From: Candidatus Neomarinimicrobiota bacterium
GTDB lineage: Bacteria > Fidelibacterota > UBA2242 > B5-G15
Direction of reading: 5' to 3'
Assembly (NCBI GenBank): GCA_017656425.1
Contig: JACDNV010000001.1
Location: 62,001 to 126,000, forward strand
Length of the DNA stretch: 64,000 nt
Below the pieces are notes generated by a model. That model had not been told where the DNA came from and did not search any database. It worked only from the letters and a program-made list of their open reading frames with translations. Made by a program: the position numbers and the translations under genes. Positions 54,102 through 62,816 of this stretch are shown here, piece after piece (position 1 is the first letter of the stretch; each line of letters begins with the position of its first letter).

Positions 54102-56006
54102 CTAGGATACTTTTTGTATACTCCTGTATCTATCCCTCACCTTTCCAATAAAAACAGACTCAGGATAGTTGTTTATAAAAAATAGATACCACTTTTTAGA
54201 ATTCTCATAATCTTTATGAAAATAAAAATAATCTCCTATCATAAGAACTGATAGCTGTGGTAATAAACCTGCACTTGTTATAATTTCAGAAATATTATCA
54301 ATAGCTTTTCCCTCATCTCCAAAGATCAAATAAATTTGAGCAAGTCTAAATCTTGAAACTATTGTGATTTTTTCATCAGGGAAATCTGAAACTATTAGCT
54401 CGAATACTGCCAAAGCCTCGCTCAATCTATCCATCCTCATCAATCTCTCAGCCTCGATGAATTTGGTGAGCGCAGTATTTCCCTTTTTATTCCAATTATT
54501 AAAATACCTGTCAAAAAACTGATAAAATTCAACTATATCATTCAAATTTTCATCATCACCGCTGGCAAGAGCAAGAAGCTCTGATTTATATTTGTAGCAT
54601 GAATCTATCTTTCCAGCGAGAAACCATACCTGCACAAGTTTCATCTTCATCAGCAGTTCAATATCTGTTCCTTCAAATAATTTACACCATTTATAACACT
54701 CCCTCTCAGCAATATCTATATTACCTTTTGATACATTCACATCAATTATATCATCCAGTACCTGAGCCTTTTTTTCCAAGCCTACATAATAATCAAAAGC
54801 CTGCTTAAAAAACCGTAGGGCACTATCAAAATCTTTTCTTATTCCATATTCCATACACCCTATCCTATAAATAGCTTCAGCTCTTTCTTCGCCTATTTTA
54901 ACTTTGTCAATTATGGAGCTATACAAGGAACGAGCAATATGCATACCCTCCACGTCAACAGTATCATAATAAACAAAGTCAATAGCAAAAAATCTGTTCC
55001 CATTATAAAAATAATCTAGAATACTGAAATTATCCGCACTGACTAAGGATTGATAGTAGCTATTTGCAAGTCCAATAAGCGCAGATATGTTTAACGAACT
55101 GTATTGTTCGTCATTGAGCAAAAATTTATAAATTCTTTTGCTCCAATTATAATGCTCATTTTTGTATAATTTTTCAGCCAATTCCAGAAGTTTCTGCCCT
55201 TTTGTCCCCATATTCCTATCCAATTCCTTTACTATTGAAAAACAGCTATCATAAATTCCAGCATTGAAATAAAGCTGTGAGCGAATACCATCAATTATAT
55301 TCTCACTGATCGATTGCTTGTAGTCAATTAGTATTTTATCAAATGATTGAACGCTACCCCTATCTACTGGAAATGTAGATATATATCTTTCCACAACATT
55401 CTTACTTTCTGGATTTCTTTTCAATAGCTCAAGGTATTCAGTCAAAGCCCTTTTATAAAATTTTCTCATTTTAAAATAGTTACCCAGTTCAATTGCGAAA
55501 TATACAGGGTTGCCTAATCGTTCCCTTGCTTTGAAAACAACTTCTTCAGCTAAATCAAACATACCAATAGAGATAAGTAAATTAAAAACTCTCGAGACAG
55601 AATACTTAGAATATCTCTGGGATTCAATAAAATCATTAAATATCTCAATAGCTTTGAGAGTGTCTCCTTTCAGTGCATACAATTTCCCGAGTTCAATTTG
55701 TAAGTTTCTATTTTCAGGATAACGATTTATTTGCTTCAATATGACATTTTGTGCTTCATCATATGCTTTACTCTGAATTAATAGATCAATATACTTTTTA
55801 AAGAAAGCAAAATTCCCTGGGGCTTGATTATATAAATATCTATAAATCTCAATTGCTCTATCAATCTGTCCCATCTGCTCAAAATAAAGGGCGGTTCTAT
55901 ACCTGCGCATTAAATCCACCCGCCTATTATCCGGAGGTGATTGAGCTATTGCACATATGCAACAAATAAATATTATGAAAGATAGAAGTGTACTACTTTT
56001 TCCCAT
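54102..56006 (-). CDS. Exported TPR-repeat protein
   Basis: A 634-aa protein from the preferred ATG at 56006, where MGKSSTLLSFIIFICCICA is a signal sequence and AGAAGGA is 7 bases upstream. A longer frame to 56126 would overlap DUF4175 by 134 bases and put the signal in the middle. Helical repeats of TPR type start at once (ALYFEQMGQIDRAIEIYRYL, DEAQNVILKQINRYPENRNL, KALTEYLELLKRNPESKN) and recur to the C-terminus (EALAVFELIVSDFPDEKITI). It overlaps the DUF4175 stop by 14 bases, so the two are coupled. It is probably a periplasmic scaffold for the membrane proteins of this operon; the exact role is unknown. Confidence 0.8.
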   Translation of the reverse strand: MGKSSTLLSFIIFICCICAIAQSPPDNRRVDLMRRYRTALYFEQMGQIDRAIEIYRYLYNQAPGNFAFFKKYIDLLIQSKAYDEAQNVILKQINRYPENRNLQIELGKLYALKGDTLKAIEIFNDFIESQRYSKYSVSRVFNLLISIGMFDLAEEVVFKARERLGNPVYFAIELGNYFKMRKFYKRALTEYLELLKRNPESKNVVERYISTFPVDRGSVQSFDKILIDYKQSISENIIDGIRSQLYFNAGIYDSCFSIVKELDRNMGTKGQKLLELAEKLYKNEHYNWSKRIYKFLLNDEQYSSLNISALIGLANSYYQSLVSADNFSILDYFYNGNRFFAIDFVYYDTVDVEGMHIARSLYSSIIDKVKIGEERAEAIYRIGCMEYGIRKDFDSALRFFKQAFDYYVGLEKKAQVLDDIIDVNVSKGNIDIAERECYKWCKLFEGTDIELLMKMKLVQVWFLAGKIDSCYKYKSELLALASGDDENLNDIVEFYQFFDRYFNNWNKKGNTALTKFIEAERLMRMDRLSEALAVFELIVSDFPDEKITIVSRFRLAQIYLIFGDEGKAIDNISEIITSAGLLPQLSVLMIGDYFYFHKDYENSKKWYLFFINNYPESVFIGKVRDRYRSIQKVS

Positions 56007-59000
56007 TTGATCCTTCTTCTCGTAATAGAAAATCAAAATATCGCTGTACAATTTTCTCATACTCAATATTATAACCCCTGGATAACGCCTCCTCAAGATT
56101 CCTTTTGAGAAAGTTATCCCTTTCACCGAGATTTTGTGGTAATTCCGAGGGTGATTCCCTGACTATATCTCTCCCGGTTCGTGATTTTCTCTCCTTTTTA
56201 TACCCCTGTGTCCTCAGGGATTTTTGTGCATCAAGCATCCTTGTGAGAATTTTCTGTTGCCTCTGTATTATTTTCTTCAACCTCTCATCCTGCTCTAACT
56301 CCTTTATCACCTCTTCCATATCCTTTGCAATTCCTGATAGATCACCCACCTGATTTGGATTCCCTCTCATTTGCTGCTGTAGTTTTTCTAAGGATTTCTT
56401 TATCTGAGCCTGCCTAGCTGCAATCTGCCGCAAAGTTAATTGATTACCCTGTGGATCAAGACCCAGATTCATTGTCTGTTGGTTTAGAGTCTGCTGCTGC
56501 TGTGCAAGTTCCTTAAGCCGTCTTAGGTATTCTTCAAAGCCCGATGCCTGACCACTTCTTGAAAGATATTCCATAGAGGAAAATAATTCCAGTATTAGAT
56601 TATTCAAACTTCTAAAAACCTCCTTAGCATCACGCTCGGCAAACCTGGTATTTCTCTCTTCAAGGTTTTGTAAAACATCGTTCATTTTATTGTATGACAT
56701 ACCCAGGTATCTCCCGATTTTAGGGCTAACTGCAAATGTTTTATTGGAAAGTTTTACTAATTCGGATGCCGTTCGCGAGAGACTCTCAAGATTCCAGTTT
56801 TGTTCAATCATTAGTCTATTCAAAGTTTCATTACTATTTAACGAACCGTTAATTTCTCGATTTATACTCTCCTGGAATTTAGATATCTGCAAAACATTAG
56901 CTAATATTTTCTGGAAATCTGACATGACTTCTTCAAGATTCCTCTTTTTAAATAGTTCATTGAAACCGCTCAGCATCTCTGAAAGCCGCTTCATTTTTTC
57001 CTGAGCAGCCTGAGTATTACCCATTGCCGAGTCGGGTTTGAGTAACTTTAATTTATCAATAGCTGACTTCAAATCACTACTTATATCCATCTTCTCAAAT
57101 TCATCTAAAATATTGCTTAGTTCTTTAGAAGGCATCATAGGAAAGTTTGACATATCCTCAATCGTCTCTCTCATCAGGTCGTGTAAATTCTCCATATCAT
57201 AGTTTATCTTCTCTTCTTCATTGAATAACCTTTTAATATCCGATAAGTCTAAGGAATCTACATTTTTTAGCTCCTCATTTACCTTTGATTGCCTTTCAAT
57301 TAGCTCATTTATTCGCTTTACCATTTCATCTACTGCCTGCTCTATCTTTACCCGCTTCATTATATTCAACATTCTATCGAGTTCTCTCTCAAACTGTTCT
57401 TGATTTATTTTGAAATTATCCAGCGCTTTCATTATTTCATCTTTGTTAAGATTTTCTATTGATTTCTGGAGTTTTTCAATCGCTTCTCTCAACTCTGGCG
57501 TCATAATCTCTGAAAAGGTTCTCTGAAGCTCTACTAATTTTGAAATTACCTCTTCACTGAATAATAAATTATCCTCGCCCTTTTTTATTATCTCATCAAT
57601 TTTTTCTGAGACTTTTTTTACCTTCTCAGCAAGTTCTTTCGTACGTTCTATTTCTCTTTCTATCTGCGATTTTCTCTCCCATTTGACCTCGTCCTCTTTA
57701 ATTAGCTTTAGTGAAATTTCATCAAGGACCTTTTTCGATTCCCTTAACTGTCTAAGGACCTCATCTGTCTGACTTATAATCTCATCCTCGGTTTCACTAA
57801 CCTGTGAGAATAATTCAACAATAGTAGGATATCTGATCTTTATCTTTCCGGATACAGATTTTTTAGGGCCAGAAATAATATCATTATCAAAAACTTCTGC
57901 CCACAGCTCTAATTCCTGACCGGGTACAATATTCAATTCCGAAACATCCCATCTGTATGTAATCTGTTGAAGAGTAAGATTTTTGTCAGCAATGGGATAT
58001 TCAACCCTGAAAGTGTCGAACTGCTCAAGCTTATTCAAAAAATGATAAACCAGATTTAACTTTGAAAAACCAAAATCATCACTTATTCTCATTATTATAG
58101 GGACTATAAGATTTTCACCCAGTTCAAATTCTTCAGTTGGTGAAACAATACTAACCATAGGATACTCATCGTTTAATACAACCAGTCTATACTTAATAGG
58201 AGAAATATTCGGATTACCCTGGTTATCAAAAACTCTAACGATAAAGTTATCCGGTTTGTATACATGAAATGTTCCATTCCCTTCTCTACCATTAACATTC
58301 AATTTCCTATTTATTCCCGATTCGAAAATGATAAAGCCATTTGAAATATCCTTATTTGTAACAATATGCAATCTAATCCTTGAACCAGGATAGGCTTTTA
58401 TTTCAGGGATACTTGGTTCAACCGTCAAATCACCCAATCTGGTATAGTCAGGTGGTTCAATCGTGAAAGCATATTTTAGTACCTCAGGTCTTGTTATAAC
58501 GTTTATTGTATCTAGGCCAGAAGTTATCATATCCCAACTTTTGAAAATATTAGTATTCTTTGCAAATGCTTCATACAAAAATGACTTTCTCAGGTTTCTC
58601 AATTCATAGGATATTACTGAGTCTCCAACTTTAATGTTTTCAACAGATTCCCCGTCCCGATTCTTTAATTTAAGCCATATTCTGTCTGGTAAAATTCCTC
58701 TAATTTTAAACCTGAGCCGAATTGTATCTCCGGTCAATACTGTTATACTTCCCGTCTCAGAGCAAATTTGAAATGGCAGTGTTGGTTCGAACTCTCTATT
58801 AATAGAGAGAAGTCTGTATCCAGCGTTTATATAGAAATGAGTATTTATCATAAAAATTAAACTTATAATTATAATAGAGATTGATCCGAAAACGATAGCC
58901 CTTGTTAAAAATTTTCTTGAAACGAAATCGTTTATATTAACCTGTTTAATGAGCTCAGCTGCATTCTTAATATAAAGATTTATCAAGGCTAAAGAAAAAC

Positions 59001-59379
59001 TGCTTTTTTTCTCTTCATTACCGGATCTCAGCTGTATCGCATTTATCAATCTTTGACCTATCTTTTTGTTTCTCAGATTAATTAGCTCTGCGATAGCTAA
59101 ATCAGAATATCCCATCCACCTGCCACTTATTGAAAATAAATAAACAATAACACAATACAGGAGAGCAGCCGAAAACAAAATAACTAAAGATAATATTAGA
59201 ATTGTCTTAACCTTAGGAGAAAAATATAATACTCCTTCCAGACTAAGTAGTAGGAAAAATGCTATTATAGATGATATAAGTAGTATAACTATTGAATAAG
59301 CCAATCTATTCAATGCAAGTTTTTTTCTATATGTATCCAAAAATGATGATATGATATTAAAACGATCCATGTTTTTCAA
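55993..59379 (-). CDS. DUF4175-family membrane protein with long coiled coil
   Basis: A 1128-aa protein. Two to three N-terminal spans (about residues 25-45 and 55-80, then 155-175) lead to a large periplasmic region with Ig-like beta domains (EPPDYTRLGDLTVEPSIPE, PMVSIVSPTEEFELGENL). The second half (residues about 515-1100) is a long coiled coil of Glu/Lys/Leu heptads, with repeated glutamine-rich stretches (QAAQEKMKRL, LAQQQQTLNQQ). This layout is that of DUF4175. It sits between DUF4159 (4-base overlap) and the TPR gene (14-base overlap). In other genomes DUF4159/DUF4175 proteins accompany MoxR and VWA proteins; here only a VWA protein (11-13.5 kb) is present, far away. Function unknown. 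Confidence 0.82.
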   Translation of the reverse strand: MKNMDRFNIISSFLDTYRKKLALNRLAYSIVILLISSIIAFFLLLSLEGVLYFSPKVKTILILSLVILFSAALLYCVIVYLFSISGRWMGYSDLAIAELINLRNKKIGQRLINAIQLRSGNEEKKSSFSLALINLYIKNAAELIKQVNINDFVSRKFLTRAIVFGSISIIIISLIFMINTHFYINAGYRLLSINREFEPTLPFQICSETGSITVLTGDTIRLRFKIRGILPDRIWLKLKNRDGESVENIKVGDSVISYELRNLRKSFLYEAFAKNTNIFKSWDMITSGLDTINVITRPEVLKYAFTIEPPDYTRLGDLTVEPSIPEIKAYPGSRIRLHIVTNKDISNGFIIFESGINRKLNVNGREGNGTFHVYKPDNFIVRVFDNQGNPNISPIKYRLVVLNDEYPMVSIVSPTEEFELGENLIVPIIMRISDDFGFSKLNLVYHFLNKLEQFDTFRVEYPIADKNLTLQQITYRWDVSELNIVPGQELELWAEVFDNDIISGPKKSVSGKIKIRYPTIVELFSQVSETEDEIISQTDEVLRQLRESKKVLDEISLKLIKEDEVKWERKSQIEREIERTKELAEKVKKVSEKIDEIIKKGEDNLLFSEEVISKLVELQRTFSEIMTPELREAIEKLQKSIENLNKDEIMKALDNFKINQEQFERELDRMLNIMKRVKIEQAVDEMVKRINELIERQSKVNEELKNVDSLDLSDIKRLFNEEEKINYDMENLHDLMRETIEDMSNFPMMPSKELSNILDEFEKMDISSDLKSAIDKLKLLKPDSAMGNTQAAQEKMKRLSEMLSGFNELFKKRNLEEVMSDFQKILANVLQISKFQESINREINGSLNSNETLNRLMIEQNWNLESLSRTASELVKLSNKTFAVSPKIGRYLGMSYNKMNDVLQNLEERNTRFAERDAKEVFRSLNNLILELFSSMEYLSRSGQASGFEEYLRRLKELAQQQQTLNQQTMNLGLDPQGNQLTLRQIAARQAQIKKSLEKLQQQMRGNPNQVGDLSGIAKDMEEVIKELEQDERLKKIIQRQQKILTRMLDAQKSLRTQGYKKERKSRTGRDIVRESPSELPQNLGERDNFLKRNLEEALSRGYNIEYEKIVQRYFDFLLREEGSNGKK

Positions 59380-60047
59380 TACAATAAAGAATAAAGTAAA
59401 ATATTTGCACCCATTTTTAATGCCTGTAAACGCTTCTCTTCTGGATCATTATGTACCTCAGGGTCTTCCCATCCGTCTCCAAGATCAGTTTCATAGGAAT
59501 AAAAAACTACAAGCCTTCCCTTATAGAAAATACCGAATCCTTGTGGAGGTTTACCATCATGTTCATGAATCTTTGGCAGTCCATGAGGGAAATTATAGAA
59601 TACATGATAAATTGGATGAGTGAAAGGAAGCTCTACAAGTTTATTTTCAGGAAAAATCCTTTTTATCTCCCTTCTAAAATATTTATCCATTCCGTAATCA
59701 TCATCGGCATGTAGAAAACCACCTGAGGTAAGATATTTACGTAGTCTTAAAACTTCTTCATCTGTAAAACGAACATTTCCATGTCCTGCCATAAAAATAT
59801 ATGGATAAGAAAAAAGCTCTTCATCCATTGGCGATACTATTTTTATTTCGGGATTAACCTTTATAGGCAAATTCTCATTTACAAATTTTGCAAGATTAGG
59901 CAGAGCATTTCTATCTCCATACCAGTCCCCACCTCCACCATATTTTAGAAGGGCAAGAGTCACTTTTACATATTCTACTCCATTCTGCGTGTATACAGCT
60001 GGTATAGTAAGAAGCAAAATTATAATAAGAATTAAACTTTTTCTCAT
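59376..60047 (-). CDS. DUF4159-domain exported protein
   Basis: A 223-aa exported protein: signal peptide (LILIIILLLTIPAVYTQ) then a single DUF4159 domain. Motifs are the start VEYVKVTLALLKYGGGGDWY, the central EELFSYPYIFMAGHGNVRFT, then LTSGGFLHADDDYGMDKYF and the C-terminal ERFPENKLVELPF-like IFPENKLVELPFTHPIYHVFY. The fold is related to class I glutamine-amidotransferase-like domains but without a recognisable catalytic triad that I can point to. It is first in the operon, overlapping the DUF4175 gene by 4 bases (ATGA). Function unknown. Confidence 0.87.
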   Translation of the reverse strand: MRKSLILIIILLLTIPAVYTQNGVEYVKVTLALLKYGGGGDWYGDRNALPNLAKFVNENLPIKVNPEIKIVSPMDEELFSYPYIFMAGHGNVRFTDEEVLRLRKYLTSGGFLHADDDYGMDKYFRREIKRIFPENKLVELPFTHPIYHVFYNFPHGLPKIHEHDGKPPQGFGIFYKGRLVVFYSYETDLGDGWEDPEVHNDPEEKRLQALKMGANILLYSLLY

Positions 60048-60212
60048 ATTTTACAAAAGTCCTCAATCTTTCAAACAAAATTTAAAATAATCAATCTGAA
60101 TAAACTAACAGTGATTTAAACAAATTCATCAACTTGTGGTTTCACAAAGGTAGTATCTATTATTATATTATCTATCTAAAGGATGTCTTTTAATGAATCC
60201 TTAAATAAAAAA

Positions 60213-61487
60213 CTATCCCTTATATCTTAAATATTCTACCTCTCTTCTTCCCTTTTCTTCATTAACAAAGAATAAAAGTATACCACCAACTATAAAAAGA
60301 ATCAAAATTGAACCAATACCAGCTCTGGGGCTTTTTGAAATTAATCCTGTCACACCAATTAAAACCGGCCCAAGAATTACGGCAAATTTTCCCAATAAAT
60401 TATAAAAGCCATAAAACTCCGCCAGCTGGTCATGGGGTATAATTCTCGAATAGTAAGAACGGCTCAATGCCTGGATACCACCCTGGAATAGCCCTACAAG
60501 AATAGCCAGCACATAGAACTCGTATTTCTTTGTCATCATTATACCCCATACAGTAATAAAAATATAGCCTGCAATACAAATAAGAATTGTTTTTTTACTG
60601 CCTATTCTTTGACCAATCTTTCCCATTATTATAGCTGACGGAAATCCTATGAATTGCGTTATCAACAGTGCAAGAATTAAGTCCTTAGACTCAAATCCAA
60701 TTGAAAGACCATAATCAATCGCCATCCTTATTATTGTATCAACTCCATCTATATATAGCCAGTATGCTACAAGGAAAAGAAAAACAACTTTAAGATGTCT
60801 TATCTTTTTAAAAGTGGTAGTCAGCTGTTTAAACCCTCCAACAATGTATTTCTCTTCCTTTTTTTCAGCCCTGTCAGGAACCCATAATATTAAAGGTATG
60901 GAAAAAACTAACCACCATATAGCAACTGTTAAAAACGAAAACTTAACAGCAGCCGCAGCCGAAGGCAATCCGAATATATCAGGTTTTTGAACCATTATAA
61001 CATTTATGGCGAAAAGTAATCCACCTCCAAGATACCCAAAAGCAAAACCCAATGATGATACATAGTCAATCTTTTTCTCATCTGCTACTGAGGGTAATAA
61101 AGCATCATAAAAGGTATTCGCACCTGAAAAACCCACTACTCCAAGTACATATATCAAACTTGCAAAAACCCATTCCCCTTCACCAACAAAAAATAGCGCT
61201 GTACACATTAAAATTCCAAGATAAGCAAAAAACAACAAAAACTTCTTTCTCATGGTTCCACGGTCAGCTATTGCCCCGAGGATAGGTGAGAGTAGGGCAA
61301 CAGTAAGCCCGGCTATGCTATTTGCAAAACCAAGTTTGGCTGTCGATACGGTAACATCAACACCCCTACTCCAGTACTCTTTGAAAAATACGGGAAAGAA
61401 TCCTGCCATTACGGTCGTAACGTAAGCCGAGTTTGCCCAATCATAAAACACCCATCCAAATATTTTTTTATCCCTAAGCAACGACAT
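60213..61487 (-). CDS. UMF1/Atg22-like MFS transporter
   Basis: A 12-span membrane transporter, 424 aa. The N-terminus DKKIFGWVFYDWANSAYVTT is the UMF1 (Atg22-like) family signature, followed by PILGAIADRGTMRKKFLLFF (motif-A equivalent) and SFLPSV-like DALLPSVADEKKIDYVSSLG. The late GLFQGGIQALSRSYYSRIIP is also typical. Fungal Atg22 exports amino acids from vacuoles. Bacterial members lack an assigned substrate. It stands alone, 17 bases from the next gene's start and 165 from the DUF4159 gene, and may be co-transcribed with the Omp85-like gene. No missing spans. Confidence 0.88.
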   Translation of the reverse strand: MSLLRDKKIFGWVFYDWANSAYVTTVMAGFFPVFFKEYWSRGVDVTVSTAKLGFANSIAGLTVALLSPILGAIADRGTMRKKFLLFFAYLGILMCTALFFVGEGEWVFASLIYVLGVVGFSGANTFYDALLPSVADEKKIDYVSSLGFAFGYLGGGLLFAINVIMVQKPDIFGLPSAAAAVKFSFLTVAIWWLVFSIPLILWVPDRAEKKEEKYIVGGFKQLTTTFKKIRHLKVVFLFLVAYWLYIDGVDTIIRMAIDYGLSIGFESKDLILALLITQFIGFPSAIIMGKIGQRIGSKKTILICIAGYIFITVWGIMMTKKYEFYVLAILVGLFQGGIQALSRSYYSRIIPHDQLAEFYGFYNLLGKFAVILGPVLIGVTGLISKSPRAGIGSILILFIVGGILLFFVNEEKGRREVEYLRYKG

Positions 61488-61504
61488 AGCCCCTCTCCCA
61501 GATA

Positions 61505-62728
61505 TTAAAATAAATATCCAAGATCAAGATAGAGTTGTCCACCTGCTTCCTTAGAAAATCCCATCTCTGCATAAACAATAAAATTCTCATTTAGCCCTAT
61601 TCTAAGTCCTGCTCCATAACCAGAATGTAAATTACTGAAATCAAATTCAAACTCTTCTGCCCAAACTTTCCCGATATCATAGAAAACATTTAACGCAGTA
61701 TATACATCTTGCCCGAAAATTTGCTTCTCCCAGAATCTATACCTTACCTCAAAATTCCCTATAAATTTCTTTTTACCCACATATCTATTTTTATAAACAC
61801 CCCTTATTGTGCGATATCCACCAAGTCCCTCATCACTTCTGAATGAGCCTCCCAATGGATACATCATGTAAAATGGAACATCACCGGATAATGATTCAAA
61901 AAGTATCCTTTGAGCATATACAAGTTTCTTGAATACAAGGATATATCTTCTATCTGTAAAGGTTAGTCTATTAAAATTTCTGTAACTTCCCAGACTTTTT
62001 GAATACACCTCAACCAGTGCTTCGGTCCATACTCCTCCAAAGGGAGATGGTTCATTATCCCTTGAATCCCAGACAATACCCAGTTTCAAGAAACTGTTAA
62101 ATCCCCCCTCAATATCGTATAATTTAATAATTCCACTTTCTACATCTCCCTGAAGCTTAGTTCTGATACCATCATTCTTACAATAATTATTTCTAACATT
62201 AAAAAAACCATAACCAAGCAGTAAAAAGATCTTCCTGTCCATCTTTTGGTAAACTAATTTTTGCAAATTCGTAATACTCCTTACCTGCTCCGTCCGAAAT
62301 CTATAATAATGCTTCCCATGAAGTGTATCGAGCGGATTCCCATCATCATCCGTCCTTATAAACTCTTTATTATATTCAGTATCATTTCCAATTCCGTAAT
62401 AGGGATAATAGTTTTCCTTTAAATATTTCACCAAAAAATTTATTCGGAAACCTTTTCCGAGTATAAATGGGCTATCAAAAAATATTGAGTGATCCTGTTT
62501 CCCACCAGTTGTGAAAAATATAATTGGCTTAATTTGATAGTAATAAGGCTTATAACCACCTTCTTTGTAATTGAAAAAATTCATTACCACTCCATAGCCA
62601 AATCCATCATCAGCATTATAATTTATTGCAGGTACTCCACCAAATCCCCAGCCAGTTTTGACTTTTCCTGCATTACAAATGTTAATAATAAATAATACCA
62701 CAATAAAATATCTTACTAATTTCACCAT
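61505..62728 (-). CDS. Omp85-superfamily surface antigen (BamA-like C-terminal barrel)
   Basis: A 407-aa outer-membrane barrel. A signal peptide (YFIVVLFIINICNAG) is followed by the barrel, with no visible POTRA domains, so it is a short Omp85-type barrel of the surface antigen (D15) class. The conserved late motif is present: PLGGSFRSDEGLGGYRTIRG (with the IRG of the lid loop), then GNFEVRYRFW. It ends in LYLDLGYLF, with a C-terminal Phe as in barrel-insertion signals. It lies 17 bases before the UMF1 gene and 88 bases after the FadL-like gene. Role unknown; it could assemble or anchor other envelope proteins. Confidence 0.84.
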   Translation of the reverse strand: MVKLVRYFIVVLFIINICNAGKVKTGWGFGGVPAINYNADDGFGYGVVMNFFNYKEGGYKPYYYQIKPIIFFTTGGKQDHSIFFDSPFILGKGFRINFLVKYLKENYYPYYGIGNDTEYNKEFIRTDDDGNPLDTLHGKHYYRFRTEQVRSITNLQKLVYQKMDRKIFLLLGYGFFNVRNNYCKNDGIRTKLQGDVESGIIKLYDIEGGFNSFLKLGIVWDSRDNEPSPFGGVWTEALVEVYSKSLGSYRNFNRLTFTDRRYILVFKKLVYAQRILFESLSGDVPFYMMYPLGGSFRSDEGLGGYRTIRGVYKNRYVGKKKFIGNFEVRYRFWEKQIFGQDVYTALNVFYDIGKVWAEEFEFDFSNLHSGYGAGLRIGLNENFIVYAEMGFSKEAGGQLYLDLGYLF

Positions 62729-62816
62729 CCTCTCTCCAGCGATTAACTTAGAACTTTAGAGTAAACATAAAGCTCACAGTGAATACATGCCTTTACAATT
62801 TTTTAAAAAAATGCCA

